Shown: positions 15,410 through 23,538, numbered from the stretch's first letter. The stretch is DNA of 64,000 bases from Planobispora rosea (GCF_014648175.1 NZ_BMQP01000003.1:62001-126000), one strand, 5' to 3'. Numbers and translations are program-made. Notes: a model not told the origin generated them from the sequence alone.

Positions 15410-15781
15410 TCAGTCCCTGCGGCGTTCGACGCAGAATTCGTTGCCTTCGGGGTCGGCGAGTACCACCCACCCGGTGCCGTCCTCCCTGCGGTGGTCCTCA
15501 AGCATGGTCGCCCCCAGCTTCAGCAGGCGCTCCACTTCCTCCTCCCGGCTGCGGTCCGTGGGGACGAGGTCAAGGTGGATCCGGTTCTTCGCGGATTTCT
15601 TCCCGGACACCCGTTGGAAGAGCATCGAGTAACCGACCTCGGGGGGGACGACGACTTCGCATTCGTCGTCATCGGGCCGGTCGTCCTCGTGCTGCGGGTG
15701 TCCCAGAGCCGCCGACCAGAAACCGGCGAGTTCGTACGGGTTTTCGCAGTCGAAGTCGATCCACCGGACGCGAGACGCCAC
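15410..15781 (-). CDS. VOC-family (glyoxalase-like) protein
   Basis: A 123-residue protein of the vicinal oxygen chelate fold. The paired beta-alpha-beta modules show in WIDFDCENPYELAGFWSAAL at the start and LADPEGNEFCVE at the end, typical of the short glyoxalase-like group common in actinobacteria. AAAGGGG precedes the GTG at 15781. Such proteins range from hydrolases and isomerases to drug-binding proteins; no specific substrate can be read here. It is divergent to another VOC gene at 15870. Confidence 0.85.
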   Translation of the reverse strand: MASRVRWIDFDCENPYELAGFWSAALGHPQHEDDRPDDDECEVVVPPEVGYSMLFQRVSGKKSAKNRIHLDLVPTDRSREEEVERLLKLGATMLEDHRREDGTGWVVLADPEGNEFCVERRRD

Positions 15782-15869
15782 GTCGGCCCCTTTCCCCTGG
15801 CCGGTACCGGACCATCACCACTCTGCCGCAACGGACGGCCGGGAGAAAAAGTCGGGGGGATCGAATACG

Positions 15870-16241
15870 GTGCCGGACATGGTCAGCGTACGGATCGGCA
15901 CCGCGTTCGTCCCGGTCACGGACATCGAGGAGTCCGCGCGTTGGTACGGCGACATGTTCGGCTTCCGGATCATGTCCGTGGACGGGTGGAGCGCCGTGCT
16001 CTCGCCGCAGGCGGATCACGGGGCCCGCCTGACGCTGCTCGGGCCCGCCAGCGGCATCCCGGTGAGTGCCGGGCTCCCGTGGGCGACGTGCAATCTCGTC
16101 GTGGACGACCTTGCGAAGGCCCGTCTCCTGCTGGAAAGCCACGGTTGCGAGGTGGGGGAGATCACGGGCGCGCCGGACGTCTGTCTCTTCTTCACCACGC
16201 GCGACCCTGACGGGAACACGGTGCTGGTGTGCGACCGGTGA
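15870..16241 (+). CDS. VOC-family (glyoxalase/bleomycin-resistance-like) protein
   Basis: A 123-residue VOC protein, second of a divergent pair. Two beta-alpha-beta-beta modules are seen: residues 5-60 (VPVTDIEESARWYGDMFGF) and 70-123, ending DPDGNTVLV as in bleomycin-resistance-like proteins. GGGGGGA about 9 nt upstream favours the GTG at 15870 over an ATG three codons later. Substrate unknown. Confidence 0.85.
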   Translation: MPDMVSVRIGTAFVPVTDIEESARWYGDMFGFRIMSVDGWSAVLSPQADHGARLTLLGPASGIPVSAGLPWATCNLVVDDLAKARLLLESHGCEVGEITGAPDVCLFFTTRDPDGNTVLVCDR

Positions 16242-16403
16242 CGCCCGGACCTCCGGCGCGGTCCGCGCCCCGGGCCGATGCCGGAGCCGCCGGGACGGTC
16301 CTCGGTGTTCTCCCGGCACGTGCGTGGAACCCCGGCGCCTGCGTGGAACCCCGGCGCGTGCGTGGAACCCGGGCGTCGCGGGGCCGGAGGCTAGCCTGGG
16401 GGA

Positions 16404-17276
16404 GTGGGACGGTGGGATGGCGACAGCGGTGAGACGGGCGGCCTCGACGGGCTCCGGCGCCACCTGGCCGGAGGGGCGGGCGGGCAGCGGCTGCGGTTCG
16501 GCTCCGGGGCGGCCGGGATCGAACGCCTTGAGGCGTCGCTGGTCGGGGAGGGGTTCGCGCCGCACCGGCATGACACCTACGCGATCGGGATGACCCTGGC
16601 GGGCGTGCAGACGTTCCGCTATCGGGGCGAGTGGCGGCACTGTCTTCCCGGTGACTGGCACGTCCTGCATCCCGACGAGGTGCACGACGGCAAGCCGGGC
16701 ACCGACGAGGGCTTCGGCTACCGGATCCTCTACGTCGATCCGTTTCTCGTGCAGCAGGCGCTGGGCGGGCGGCCGCTGCCGTTCGTCGCCGATCCGGTCG
16801 TACGGCGGAGCGATACGCGCTCGCCGCTGGCGGCGTGCCTGCGGGACATCGACGAGCCGCTCGACGACTTCGAGCAGATCGACGTGGCGCTGCTGGTGGC
16901 GGACATGCTGGAACGGCACTCCGCCACCCGCCCGGGGAGGCGGTCCACGCTGGCGCTGGAAGCGCTGTCACGCGTGCGCGAGCTGATCGTGGACGACCCG
17001 GTGACCAGGCATCCCGTCGAGGAGCTCGAGAAGGTCGCGGGGCTGGACCGCTGGGCGCTCGCCCGCCAGTTCCGCGCCGCGTTCGGCACCAGCCCGACCC
17101 GGTTCCGCACGATGCGGCAGCTGGACCGGGTGCGCCGGCTGCTGAGGGGCGGCACGCCGCCGCTCCAGGCCGCGCTGGAGGCGGGCTTCGCCGACCAGAG
17201 CCACATGACCAGGATGTTCAAACGGACGTACGGGCTCACCCCGGCGGCGTGGACCGCGGCGCTCGCCGGACCGTGA
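16404..17276 (+). CDS. AraC-family transcriptional regulator
   Basis: A 290-residue regulator. Residues 30-140 form the cupin-like AraC sensor domain with the HRHDTY metal/ligand-type strand and a PGDWHVLHPDEVH loop. Residues 180-285 hold two helix-turn-helix motifs (EKVAGLDRWALARQFRAAFG and AALEAGFADQSHMTRMFKR). The GTG at 16404 stands 6 nt after TAGCCT with no ordinary ribosome site, so the message is probably leaderless. The neighbour at 17321 is convergent, so the target is not evident from position. Confidence 0.87.
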   Translation: MGRWDGDSGETGGLDGLRRHLAGGAGGQRLRFGSGAAGIERLEASLVGEGFAPHRHDTYAIGMTLAGVQTFRYRGEWRHCLPGDWHVLHPDEVHDGKPGTDEGFGYRILYVDPFLVQQALGGRPLPFVADPVVRRSDTRSPLAACLRDIDEPLDDFEQIDVALLVADMLERHSATRPGRRSTLALEALSRVRELIVDDPVTRHPVEELEKVAGLDRWALARQFRAAFGTSPTRFRTMRQLDRVRRLLRGGTPPLQAALEAGFADQSHMTRMFKRTYGLTPAAWTAALAGP

Positions 17277-17301
17277 CGGGCACGTGCCGTACGGGCAGTC
17301 A

Positions 17302-17321
17302 ACCGTACGAAGCGGTACGGT
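17302..17321. terminator. Small hairpin between convergent genes
   Basis: ACCGTAC (17302-17308) pairs with GTACGGT (17315-17321) in the 44-bp gap between the convergent AraC gene and dehydrogenase gene. There is no T-tract, so only position supports a terminator role. Confidence 0.4.
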
Positions 17322-18211
17322 CAGGGGCCCTGCCGCGGAGGCGGGGACGTCCTGGCCTCGATGGCGTGGATGACGGCCGCCATGTCCGACTCGGCGTGCC
17401 CCAGCGCCAGCGTCTCACCGAACAGGGCCAGGCAGACGTCCAGCAGCGGTGAGGCCGTCCCCGAGCGGCGGGCGGCCTGCGCGATCAGCCGGTTGTTCTT
17501 CAGCACGTCGGCGATCGCCGCCTGGGGACTGAAATCGCGTCCGAGCAGCTTGGCGGTTTTCGTGCGGGAGACGGCGCTGGCCATCGGCCCAGAGTCGAGG
17601 ACGTGCAGGAACACCTCCGGATCGAGGTCGTGCCGGTTCGCGAAGTGCACGGCTTCGGCGAGACCGCTCACCATCGTGATCAGGAACAGGTTGACCGCGA
17701 GCTTCGTCAGCGACGCCGAGGGGACGGCGCCGCACACGACCGTCTCGTGGCACATCGGGCGGAGCAGCGGGCGGACCTCCGCCACGGCCTCCGGCTCCCC
17801 GGCGAGCATCGCCACCAGCTGCCCGGCCTCGGCGGGCCCGCGCGATCCCGAGACCGGTGCCTCGACATAGGCGCCCCCGGCGTCGCGGACGGCCGTCTCC
17901 AACTCCGCGGAGTACTCGGGTGCGGTCGTGCCCATGTGGACGACGACGTGCCCGGCGACCTTCTCCGCGAACCGGGGAGTCCCGCGTTCCAGTACGGCGT
18001 CGGTCGCGGCCTCGTCCGCCAGCATCAGCATCACCACGCGGGCCCGCTCGAACACCTCGGCGGGGCTCGCCGCCACTTTCGCACCGGCCGCGCGCGGGGC
18101 GTCACACCGGTCCGGGGAGCGGTTCCAGACGACGAGGGGCGTGCCCGCGCGGGCCAGGTTGAGCGCCATGGGCCGGCCCATGAGGCCGAGGCCGAGGAAA
18201 CCCACGTCCAT
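17321..18211 (-). CDS. NAD(P)-dependent beta-hydroxyacid dehydrogenase family oxidoreductase
   Basis: A 296-residue enzyme of the 3-hydroxyisobutyrate/6-phosphogluconate dehydrogenase superfamily. The N-terminal Rossmann motif [10 protein letters not shown] lies at residues 6-15, the substrate-binding signature [12 protein letters not shown] near 120, and the catalytic Lys sits in TKLAVNLF near 170; the C-terminal half is all-helical. The ATG at 18211 begins the Rossmann strand directly, so the extended upstream frame is rejected. Imine-reducing members of this family look alike, and the substrate cannot be told. Confidence 0.88.
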   Translation of the reverse strand: MDVGFLGLGLMGRPMALNLARAGTPLVVWNRSPDRCDAPRAAGAKVAASPAEVFERARVVMLMLADEAATDAVLERGTPRFAEKVAGHVVVHMGTTAPEYSAELETAVRDAGGAYVEAPVSGSRGPAEAGQLVAMLAGEPEAVAEVRPLLRPMCHETVVCGAVPSASLTKLAVNLFLITMVSGLAEAVHFANRHDLDPEVFLHVLDSGPMASAVSRTKTAKLLGRDFSPQAAIADVLKNNRLIAQAARRSGTASPLLDVCLALFGETLALGHAESDMAAVIHAIEARTSPPPRQGP

Positions 18212-18312
18212 CCGTCCACCTCCGCCGCGCCCCTCGGTGGGACGGCGGCACAACCGTTGTAGCGGCGGGCGGCGCTACCGGTCTTGAACGATTGTGCGGG
18301 CGCTCCCGCGAC

Positions 18313-18347
18313 CGGGACCGGGGCCGGGGCCGGGGCCGGGGCCGGGG
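18313..18347 (+). repeat. GGGGCC hexanucleotide run
   Basis: Four adjoining GGGGCC units plus flanking GGGACC and GGGGA make a 35-bp G-rich run on the plus strand in the gap between the dehydrogenase start and the PPOX remnant. It could fold as a G-quadruplex. Confidence 0.7.
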
Positions 18348-18375
18348 AGAGTCCTCCGGCCCGGAGCCGGAGGGG

Positions 18376-18650
18376 TCAGAAGCGCCAGCGGGTGGCGGTC
18401 AGGCCGTCGGGACCGTAGCCGTAGGCGCGAATCCGTCGGCCCAGACCGGCATCAGCGGCGCGGCGCGGGGGCGTCCGTCGGGCCGCACCGTCGACAGCCA
18501 CGCTTTCGGCGCCTCCCGCAGGCACGCCCGTGCCTGGGCCCAGGGCCGTACGGTGGCCGGGTCGGTGCTGATCGGTGTCGCGTCGGCCTCGCCGAACAGG
18601 AGTTCGGCGACGGGTGCCGAAGGATATGGCGAGTGTTCCCTTCGGATGGA
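18376..18650 (-). pseudogene. Collapsed pyridoxamine-5'-phosphate-oxidase-like gene
   Basis: Reading the minus strand from about 18638, one frame gives EHSPYPSAPVAELLFGEADATP and then AWLSTVRPDGRPRAAPLMPVW, the start of an actinobacterial PPOX-type flavin-binding protein. After ADGF the frame meets a stop. A second frame resumes at once with AYGYGPDGLTATRWRF and a stop at 18376, which is the usual C-terminus of the same family. About half the gene is missing between the pieces and the join is out of frame; no start codon is seen. It lies 33 bp downstream of the DUF899-like gene. Confidence 0.7.
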
Positions 18651-18683
18651 GCTGTTCCCGTTCGGATGGATCGCGGACCGGGT

Positions 18684-19337
18684 TCAGGAGTCGTATTCGT
18701 CGTGCAGCCGCCACCAGCGGTAGGGCCGGCTCTGCGGCCAGCCTCCGGGTGAGTCCTCCCACGTCTCCTGCCGCCCGTACGGGGCCAGGTCGAGGAAGGT
18801 CCAGCTGCTGCCGAGCCGTTCGACGCCCCGTCCGCCGGTGACGTAGGTGCGGTAGACGTCCTCGCCGTCGCGGAGGAAGACGTTCAGCGCGAAGCCGTCG
18901 CCCGCCCCCATGTCCCGGCTGAAATCGCCGTCCGGCGCGGAGTACCAGGGGATGGTCCAGCCCATGCGCCGCCGGTACGGCATGATCTCGGCCAGCGGTC
19001 CGGTGGAGACCAGCGCCATGGAGACGTCGCGGGCGTGCAGGTGCGCCAGGTGGCCGATGTTGTCGGTGAACATCGAGCAGCCGGGGCAGAAGTCGCGGGC
19101 TCCGTGCCACATGAAGGAGTACACGATGAGCTGGCCGCGCCCGTCGAAGAGGTCCGGCAGGCTTCTCGCGCCGTCCGGGCCGTCGAACCGGTAGCTCCGG
19201 TCCACGCGGACCATCGGCAGCCGGCGGCGTTCGGCGGCCAGTGCGTCCTGCGCGCGGGTGAGCTGCTTCTCCTTGACCAGCAGCGCGTCCCGGGCGCTGC
19301 GCCACTCCTGCTCCGAGACGATCGGGGGCCGGGTCAT
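18684..19337 (-). CDS. DUF899-family thioredoxin-like protein
   Basis: A 217-residue protein of the DUF899 (thioredoxin-like fold) family. A central CPGC motif in the segment ARDFCPGCSMF around residues 82-92 occupies the thioredoxin-type active site, and the C-terminal WRLHDEY ending is a family trait. Its role is unknown; a redox or peroxide-related function is plausible. It is divergent to the HxlR regulator at 19434, and two identical 14-bp repeats lie between them, so HxlR very likely controls it. Confidence 0.88.
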   Translation of the reverse strand: MTRPPIVSEQEWRSARDALLVKEKQLTRAQDALAAERRRLPMVRVDRSYRFDGPDGARSLPDLFDGRGQLIVYSFMWHGARDFCPGCSMFTDNIGHLAHLHARDVSMALVSTGPLAEIMPYRRRMGWTIPWYSAPDGDFSRDMGAGDGFALNVFLRDGEDVYRTYVTGGRGVERLGSSWTFLDLAPYGRQETWEDSPGGWPQSRPYRWWRLHDEYDS

Positions 19338-19356
19338 CAGGCGCTCCTTCCGATGC

Positions 19357-19411
19357 TTTCTTAAGGGAAGTTACTTGTCGAACCCTACCCGACTGGATTT
19401 CTTAAGGGAAG
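19357..19411. promoter_or_regulatory. Twin direct repeats, probable HxlR operator
   Basis: TTTCTTAAGGGAAG occurs identically at 19357-19370 and 19398-19411, 41 bp apart (about four helical turns), and each copy is followed within 4 bp or less by CTTGTCG. Each contains CTTAAG and the near-dyad TTCTTAAGGGAA. They sit between the divergent DUF899 and HxlR genes, as expected for an autoregulating HxlR protein binding two sites. Confidence 0.7.
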
Positions 19412-19433
19412 CTTGTCGGCTAGGCTTGACCGC

Positions 19434-19898
19434 ATGCAGCGCACCCGGTTCGGCGACATGGTCTGCTCCATCGCCCGCACCCTGGACGTCATCGGCGAGC
19501 CGTGGTCCCCGCTGATCCTGCGGGACGTCTACGTCGGCATCGGGCGCTTCGACGATCTCCAGCGTGACCTGGGAATCTCCAGCAAGGTGCTCAGTGAGCG
19601 ACTGAAGTGGCTGGTCGACAACGGCGTGCTGGAGCGCCGGGAGTACTCCCGGCGTCCCCTGCGCCATGAGTACGTCCTCACCGAGAAGGGGCAGGAGTTG
19701 TGCGACCTGCTGCTGGTGATGGTGCGCTGGGGCGATCGGTGGACCGCCGGGGAGCCGGGGCCGCCCGTGCTGTACCGGCACCATGCCTGCGGCCGGATCG
19801 CTCATGTGGAGCTGAGCTGCTCGGTCTGCGGGCAGCCGATGCGCGCGACGGACGTCGACGTGCTGCCCGGGCCCGGAGCCGAAGGCGGCGCCGGATAG
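19434..19898 (+). CDS. HxlR-family transcriptional regulator
   Basis: A 154-residue HxlR (MarR-like winged-helix) regulator. The DNA-binding core covers residues 10-95 (CSIARTLDVIGEPWSPLILR, recognition helix near SSKVLSERLKWL, wing EYSRRPLRHEYVLT). The C-terminal extension has a CG...C..CG pattern (ACGRIAH, CSVCGQPM) that may bind zinc. The ATG at 19434 follows TAGGCT by 7 nt and lacks a ribosome site, pointing to a leaderless mRNA; a TTG at 19413 is less likely. It is divergent to the DUF899 gene. Confidence 0.9.
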   Translation: MQRTRFGDMVCSIARTLDVIGEPWSPLILRDVYVGIGRFDDLQRDLGISSKVLSERLKWLVDNGVLERREYSRRPLRHEYVLTEKGQELCDLLLVMVRWGDRWTAGEPGPPVLYRHHACGRIAHVELSCSVCGQPMRATDVDVLPGPGAEGGAG

Positions 19899-19990
19899 CT
19901 GCAGGCCGGCGAGACGCCCCGCGTCCGCCCGCGACCACCGTGAGGATCCGGCGTCTCCGGCCCGCGTGAAGGCCCGGTTTCGGCGCGGGC

Positions 19991-20593
19991 CTAGTTCTCG
20001 GCGCCGTCGTTCTCGGCGCCGTCGTTCTCGGCGCCGTCGTCGGACGGCCCCGCGCCCCGACCGGTGGCGCCGTCGACGGACGGTCCCGCGCCCCGACCGG
20101 CGGGGCCGTCCCGTCGGGTTTCCGTGGCCGGGATGTTCCGGCGGCCGTGGGCGTGGCGGGGGCGTCTGGTGTCCACGTTGTCGGTCAGGGCGTTGAGGAT
20201 GCCGGGCAGAGCGGCCGCCGTCTCGGCGGGCAGGCCGGCCACGGTCTCCTCCGCCAGGGCGCACCACAGCTGCCTGACCCGGCCGGCCAGGGCTCTGCCG
20301 CTGTCGGTGAGTTCGACGACGCTGGCGCGCTTGTCGGAGGGGGCGGGTCTGCGGCTGATGTGGCCGGTGGCTTCGAGTTTGCGGGTCATGAGGGTGACGC
20401 TGGGCGGCTCGCAGCCGAGCGCCTCGCTGAGCTGGGCCTGGATCATCGGGCCGCTCCGGGCGAGTTCGAGGAGGAGCACCTCCTGTCCGGGGTGCAGGCC
20501 GAGTGGGGCCAGCAGCGAGGCGGCCCTGGCCCGGTGGCGCAGGCTCAGCAGGCGGATGGCCTGGTTGAGGGCATCGGCGTGTTCGAAGTCCAC
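19991..20593 (-). CDS. MarR-family repressor with repetitive acidic tail
   Basis: A 200-residue MarR regulator. The winged helix covers residues 10-140: AQLSEALGCEPPSVTLMTRKL is the recognition region and DKRASVVELTDSGRAL the wing. From about 150 on the protein is disordered, with two GRGAGPS units and three DGAEN units coded by tandem DNA repeats. The tail is unusual for MarR proteins. It is divergent to the DHA2-type exporter and a large dyad lies between them, the classical MarR repressor/exporter arrangement. Confidence 0.9.
   Translation of the reverse strand: MDFEHADALNQAIRLLSLRHRARAASLLAPLGLHPGQEVLLLELARSGPMIQAQLSEALGCEPPSVTLMTRKLEATGHISRRPAPSDKRASVVELTDSGRALAGRVRQLWCALAEETVAGLPAETAAALPGILNALTDNVDTRRPRHAHGRRNIPATETRRDGPAGRGAGPSVDGATGRGAGPSDDGAENDGAENDGAEN
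19994..20038. repeat. 15-bp tandem repeat (three units) in marR tail
   Basis: GTTCTCGGCGCCGTC occurs three times head to tail at 19994-20008, 20009-20023 and 20024-20038, coding the pentapeptide DGAEN three times just before the marR stop. Whole-codon units allow copy change without frameshift. Confidence 0.85.
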
Positions 20594-20610
20594 GGGCTCT
20601 CCTTGACAGA

Positions 20611-20658
20611 TTAGTTACGCGAATAACATTATGCGCATAACGTTATTCGCATAACTAA
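20611..20658. promoter_or_regulatory. Large palindromic MarR operator
   Basis: TTAGTTACGCGAATAAC (20611-20627) is the mirror of GTTATTCGCATAACTAA (20642-20658) with one mismatched pair, and the centre holds TTATGCGCATAA (20629-20640), itself a perfect palindrome. Related half-sites thus repeat along 48 bp between the divergent marR and exporter genes. This AT-rich block stands out against the high-GC background and probably binds two MarR dimers. Confidence 0.85.
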
Positions 20659-20679
20659 TTCTATCCCGAGGGAGGCGGC

Positions 20680-20733
20680 ATGACCGCGAAGGCTGGAGTC
20701 CTCTCCTGCGACGGGCGGGTGAGGAAGTCATGA
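20680..20733 (+). CDS. 17-residue leader peptide coupled to exporter gene
   Basis: A strong ribosome site (GAGGGAGG) precedes an ATG at 20680 that opens a 17-codon frame, MTAKAGVLSCDGRVRKS, whose TGA overlaps the exporter's ATG (ATGA at 20730-20733). The exporter has only a modest ribosome site of its own (GAGGAAG), so its translation may depend on this frame. Whether the peptide has a role is unknown. Confidence 0.5.
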   Translation: MTAKAGVLSCDGRVRKS

Positions 20734-22154
20734 CGAGCACCGGCACCGCGGCTCGGCAGGTCACGCCGCGCACCGGCCCCGCATGGATGATCATGGTGCT
20801 GACGTGCGCCTGCCAGTTCATGGTGATCCTGGACGCGTCCATCATCAACGTCGCCCTTCCCGCGATCCACCGGGACCTGGGCTTCACGTCCACCGGCCTG
20901 CCCTGGGTGGTCAACGGCTACCTGCTCACTTTCGCCGGCTTCATGTTGCTGGGCGGACGCGCCGCCGACCTGTTCGGCCGGCGCCGGATGCTGGTCGCCG
21001 GGTTGTCGGCGTTCTCCGCCTCAAGCCTGGCCGCCGGCCTGGCGAGCGTTCCGGAGGTCCTGGTGGCGGCCCGCCTCGCGCAGGGCATGGGAGCCGCCAT
21101 GCTGGCCCCGGCGACGCTGGCCGTGATCAACACGTGGTTCACCGAGAAGCACGCGCGCGCCCGGGCGTTCGGCGCGTGGTCCGCCGCGGGCGGCGTGGGC
21201 GGAATGGCGGGTGCGGTCGTGGGCGGTGCCATCACGACCGGTCTGTCGTGGCGGTGGGTCTTCCTCATCAACGTCCCGATCGGAGCGGTGCTGATCGCTG
21301 TGGCCATGACGTCGCTGGCCGCCACGCGAACCGGCCGGCGAGAACGGCTCGACCTCGCCGGGGCGGTCACGGGGACGGCGGGGCTGGCCGCGCTGATCTA
21401 CGGGGTCATGCAGAGCGCCGATCACGGCTGGACGTCCGTGCCGGTCGCCGGGCCGGTCGCGGCGGGGCTGCTCCTGCTCGTCGCCTTCACCGTGGTGGAG
21501 GCGCGTTTCGCCACCCATCCGATGATGCCGCCGCGGCTCTTCGGAATCCGGGGGGTGGCCGTCGGCAACGGCATGCTGCTGCTGTTCGGAGGGGCCGCCA
21601 TGGCGATGTGGTACTTCACGTCGCTGTTCCTGCAGAACGTGCTCGGCTATGACGCCTTCCAGACCGGGCTCGGGCAGACACCCGCGGCGGTGGCGTTCGT
21701 GGTGGTCGCACGGCTGGCGGCAGCCCTGCTGCCCCGGGCCGGTGCGCGCTCCCTCGTGCTGGCCGGTTCCGGCTGCTTCGTGGCCGGCTTCGGCTGGCTC
21801 TCCCAGGCCCACGCCGGCAGCGGCTACGTCACCGGCATGCTCGGGCCCACCCTGCTCGTCGCGGCCGGCATCGGGCTGACCTTCCCCACCCTCATGGCCG
21901 CGGCGACCGCCGACGTCCCCGAGGGCGACGCGGGGACCGTCGGCGGCCTGGCCAGTACCGCCAACCAGGTGGGCGGGTCGGTGGGCCTGGCGGTGCTCGC
22001 GTCGGCCGCCGGCGCCAGAGCCGCGATGGAGGCCGACGAGAGTTCCCCGGCCGCCCTCGCCGCCGGCTACGACCTGGTGTTCCTCCTGGCGGCGGGGCTC
22101 GGCCTGGCCATCGCGGCGGTCAGCCCGCTGCTGCCGCGGCGACGGGGTGGCTGA
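20730..22154 (+). CDS. MFS drug exporter, DHA2 (EmrB/QacA) family
   Basis: A 474-residue, about 14-helix drug:H+ antiporter. Family signatures are visible: LDASIINVALPAI in TM1, GRAADLFGRRRM after TM2, and WRWVFLINVPIG at TM5. It is controlled by the divergent MarR regulator through the dyad at 20611-20658, so it probably exports a toxic compound that relieves MarR. Translation is coupled to a 17-residue leader frame. Substrate unknown. Confidence 0.92.
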   Translation: MTSTGTAARQVTPRTGPAWMIMVLTCACQFMVILDASIINVALPAIHRDLGFTSTGLPWVVNGYLLTFAGFMLLGGRAADLFGRRRMLVAGLSAFSASSLAAGLASVPEVLVAARLAQGMGAAMLAPATLAVINTWFTEKHARARAFGAWSAAGGVGGMAGAVVGGAITTGLSWRWVFLINVPIGAVLIAVAMTSLAATRTGRRERLDLAGAVTGTAGLAALIYGVMQSADHGWTSVPVAGPVAAGLLLLVAFTVVEARFATHPMMPPRLFGIRGVAVGNGMLLLFGGAAMAMWYFTSLFLQNVLGYDAFQTGLGQTPAAVAFVVVARLAAALLPRAGARSLVLAGSGCFVAGFGWLSQAHAGSGYVTGMLGPTLLVAAGIGLTFPTLMAAATADVPEGDAGTVGGLASTANQVGGSVGLAVLASAAGARAAMEADESSPAALAAGYDLVFLLAAGLGLAIAAVSPLLPRRRGG

Positions 22155-22227
22155 CCGTCGGCGACGCGGGCGGAGAAACGTGATCCTTCGGGGACACTGG
22201 ACGGAGCAACCCATCCGAAAGGAGAGC

Positions 22228-22749
22228 ATGAACTCACGCTCCGAGGCGGGCAGCCGCCTCACCGCCCTGGGCACGCAGCTGCTCGAAGTGCACATCTGGC
22301 TCCGCGAGATGCTGGACGACCTCCGGGACAACGTCGACGACTACTTCGCCGGCAAAGGGCTTCCGCCCCGGGATCTGCGCGCCCACTGTCTTTCCTTCTG
22401 CACGGCGTTGACGCGCCACCACACCGGCGAGGACAGGGGCGCGTTCCCCGCGATCGCCGAGGAGTTCCCCGAGCTGCGCAAGGTGCTCTCCGACCTGCGT
22501 ACGGACCACAACCAGCTGGACTGGTTGCTGGGGAACCTGCAGAAACTGCTCGACTCCCTCCCGGAGGAACCGGATCCGGCCGCGGCCTCCAGGGTGCGTG
22601 AGGAACTGGACGCGTTGTCGGCGATCATGCAGACGCACTTCATCTACGAGGAGAAGAAGCTGATCTCCGTGCTCAACTCGATGGACGTGCCCGAGTGGCG
22701 GGAGAACCGGCCCGGTTTCCTGCTGATCGACGACGAGGACGGGAGCTAG
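22228..22749 (+). CDS. Hemerythrin HHE-domain protein
   Basis: A 173-residue four-helix hemerythrin-like protein. Likely di-iron ligands are spaced along the helices: H22 (VHIW), H64/H65 and E68 (RHHTGED), H94 (TDHNQ) and H137/E141 (HFIYEE). Such proteins bind oxygen or nitric oxide or sense redox state. AAAGGAGAGC directly before the ATG at 22228 fixes the start. It lies 73 bp after the exporter gene and may be read from the same message. Confidence 0.9.
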   Translation: MNSRSEAGSRLTALGTQLLEVHIWLREMLDDLRDNVDDYFAGKGLPPRDLRAHCLSFCTALTRHHTGEDRGAFPAIAEEFPELRKVLSDLRTDHNQLDWLLGNLQKLLDSLPEEPDPAAASRVREELDALSAIMQTHFIYEEKKLISVLNSMDVPEWRENRPGFLLIDDEDGS

Positions 22750-22818
22750 GCAGCCGAGGATCTGCTCCGGTCACTTCCGAGGGGCGCCGGAGGCCGAGGG
22801 CCACCGGGACCGAGACCC

Positions 22819-22863
22819 GGGCCGGGACCGGGGCCGGACCGGGGCCGGACCGGGGCCGGAGGG
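22819..22863 (+). repeat. 11-bp G-rich tandem repeat
   Basis: GGGGCCGGACC is repeated three times in register (22830-22862) after a looser GGGCCGGGACC copy, right at the 3' end of the minus-strand XpaC-like gene. The plus strand could fold as a G-quadruplex. It resembles, in composition, the GGGGCC run at 18313. Confidence 0.65.
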
Positions 22864-23538
22864 TCACAGGTCCAGGGCCGAGCGGCCGAAGCGGTCCCGC
22901 AGGAAGCGTCCCTGGTCGGTCAGGGCCTGCTCGTCCCCCCGGTGGACGGCCTGGGCGACCTCCCGCATCCCGGCGTCCAGCAGGTCGAGCTGGGCCAGGA
23001 GCTCCTCGTGGGCGCTGCGCTCGCGGTCCCCGCGCCGGGTGAGCGCGTAGGCGCGGGGGAGGTTGGCGTAGGCCTCCAGGCTGACCGGCAGGTAGTCGCG
23101 GATCGTCTGGGAGACGACGTGCAGGTGGTCGGGGGAGGCGGCCAGCACCTCCGCCCGCTCCAGGACTCCCTCGACGACCTCGGCCAGGGCGCCCACCCGC
23201 GCCACCACGTCGTCGGGGAAGCGCCGGGAGTCCCGCACCCGGCGCAGCAGCGCGCCGAGGTCCGCCCGGAGCGGGCCGGTCTCGACCCCGGCGTGCGCCA
23301 CGGCCAGCCGGACCCGGTCCGGCGGGGCCAGCAGCGCGCCCACGCCGTACAGCCCCGCCACGACCACCGGCCAGAGCGTGCCCGCCAGCCCGAGGAAGTG
23401 GGCCAGGAGACCGGCCAGGGCCAGCGCGCAGCCGGCGATGTTCCTGGTCGAGCCGAGATAGCGGAGCACCGGCCCCGCCTCCCCGGACTGGACCGGGGGC
23501 CGACGGCGGCGGCGGCCCGGCCCGTCACTGGTAGCCAC
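22864..23538 (-). CDS. XpaC-like membrane protein of the TelA locus
   Basis: A 224-residue protein with a basic N-terminus, two closely spaced membrane segments (about 33-50 and 53-70) and a helical cytoplasmic domain containing IRDYLPVSLEAYANLP, the pattern of the XpaC family (named for hydrolysis of a chromogenic phosphate, true role unknown). Bacillus has xpaC next to a telA homologue, which supports the match. The GTG start overlaps the stop of the vWA gene by 14 bp, so the pair is translationally coupled. It is the last gene of the operon. Confidence 0.72.
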   Translation of the reverse strand: MATSDGPGRRRRRPPVQSGEAGPVLRYLGSTRNIAGCALALAGLLAHFLGLAGTLWPVVVAGLYGVGALLAPPDRVRLAVAHAGVETGPLRADLGALLRRVRDSRRFPDDVVARVGALAEVVEGVLERAEVLAASPDHLHVVSQTIRDYLPVSLEAYANLPRAYALTRRGDRERSAHEELLAQLDLLDAGMREVAQAVHRGDEQALTDQGRFLRDRFGRSALDL

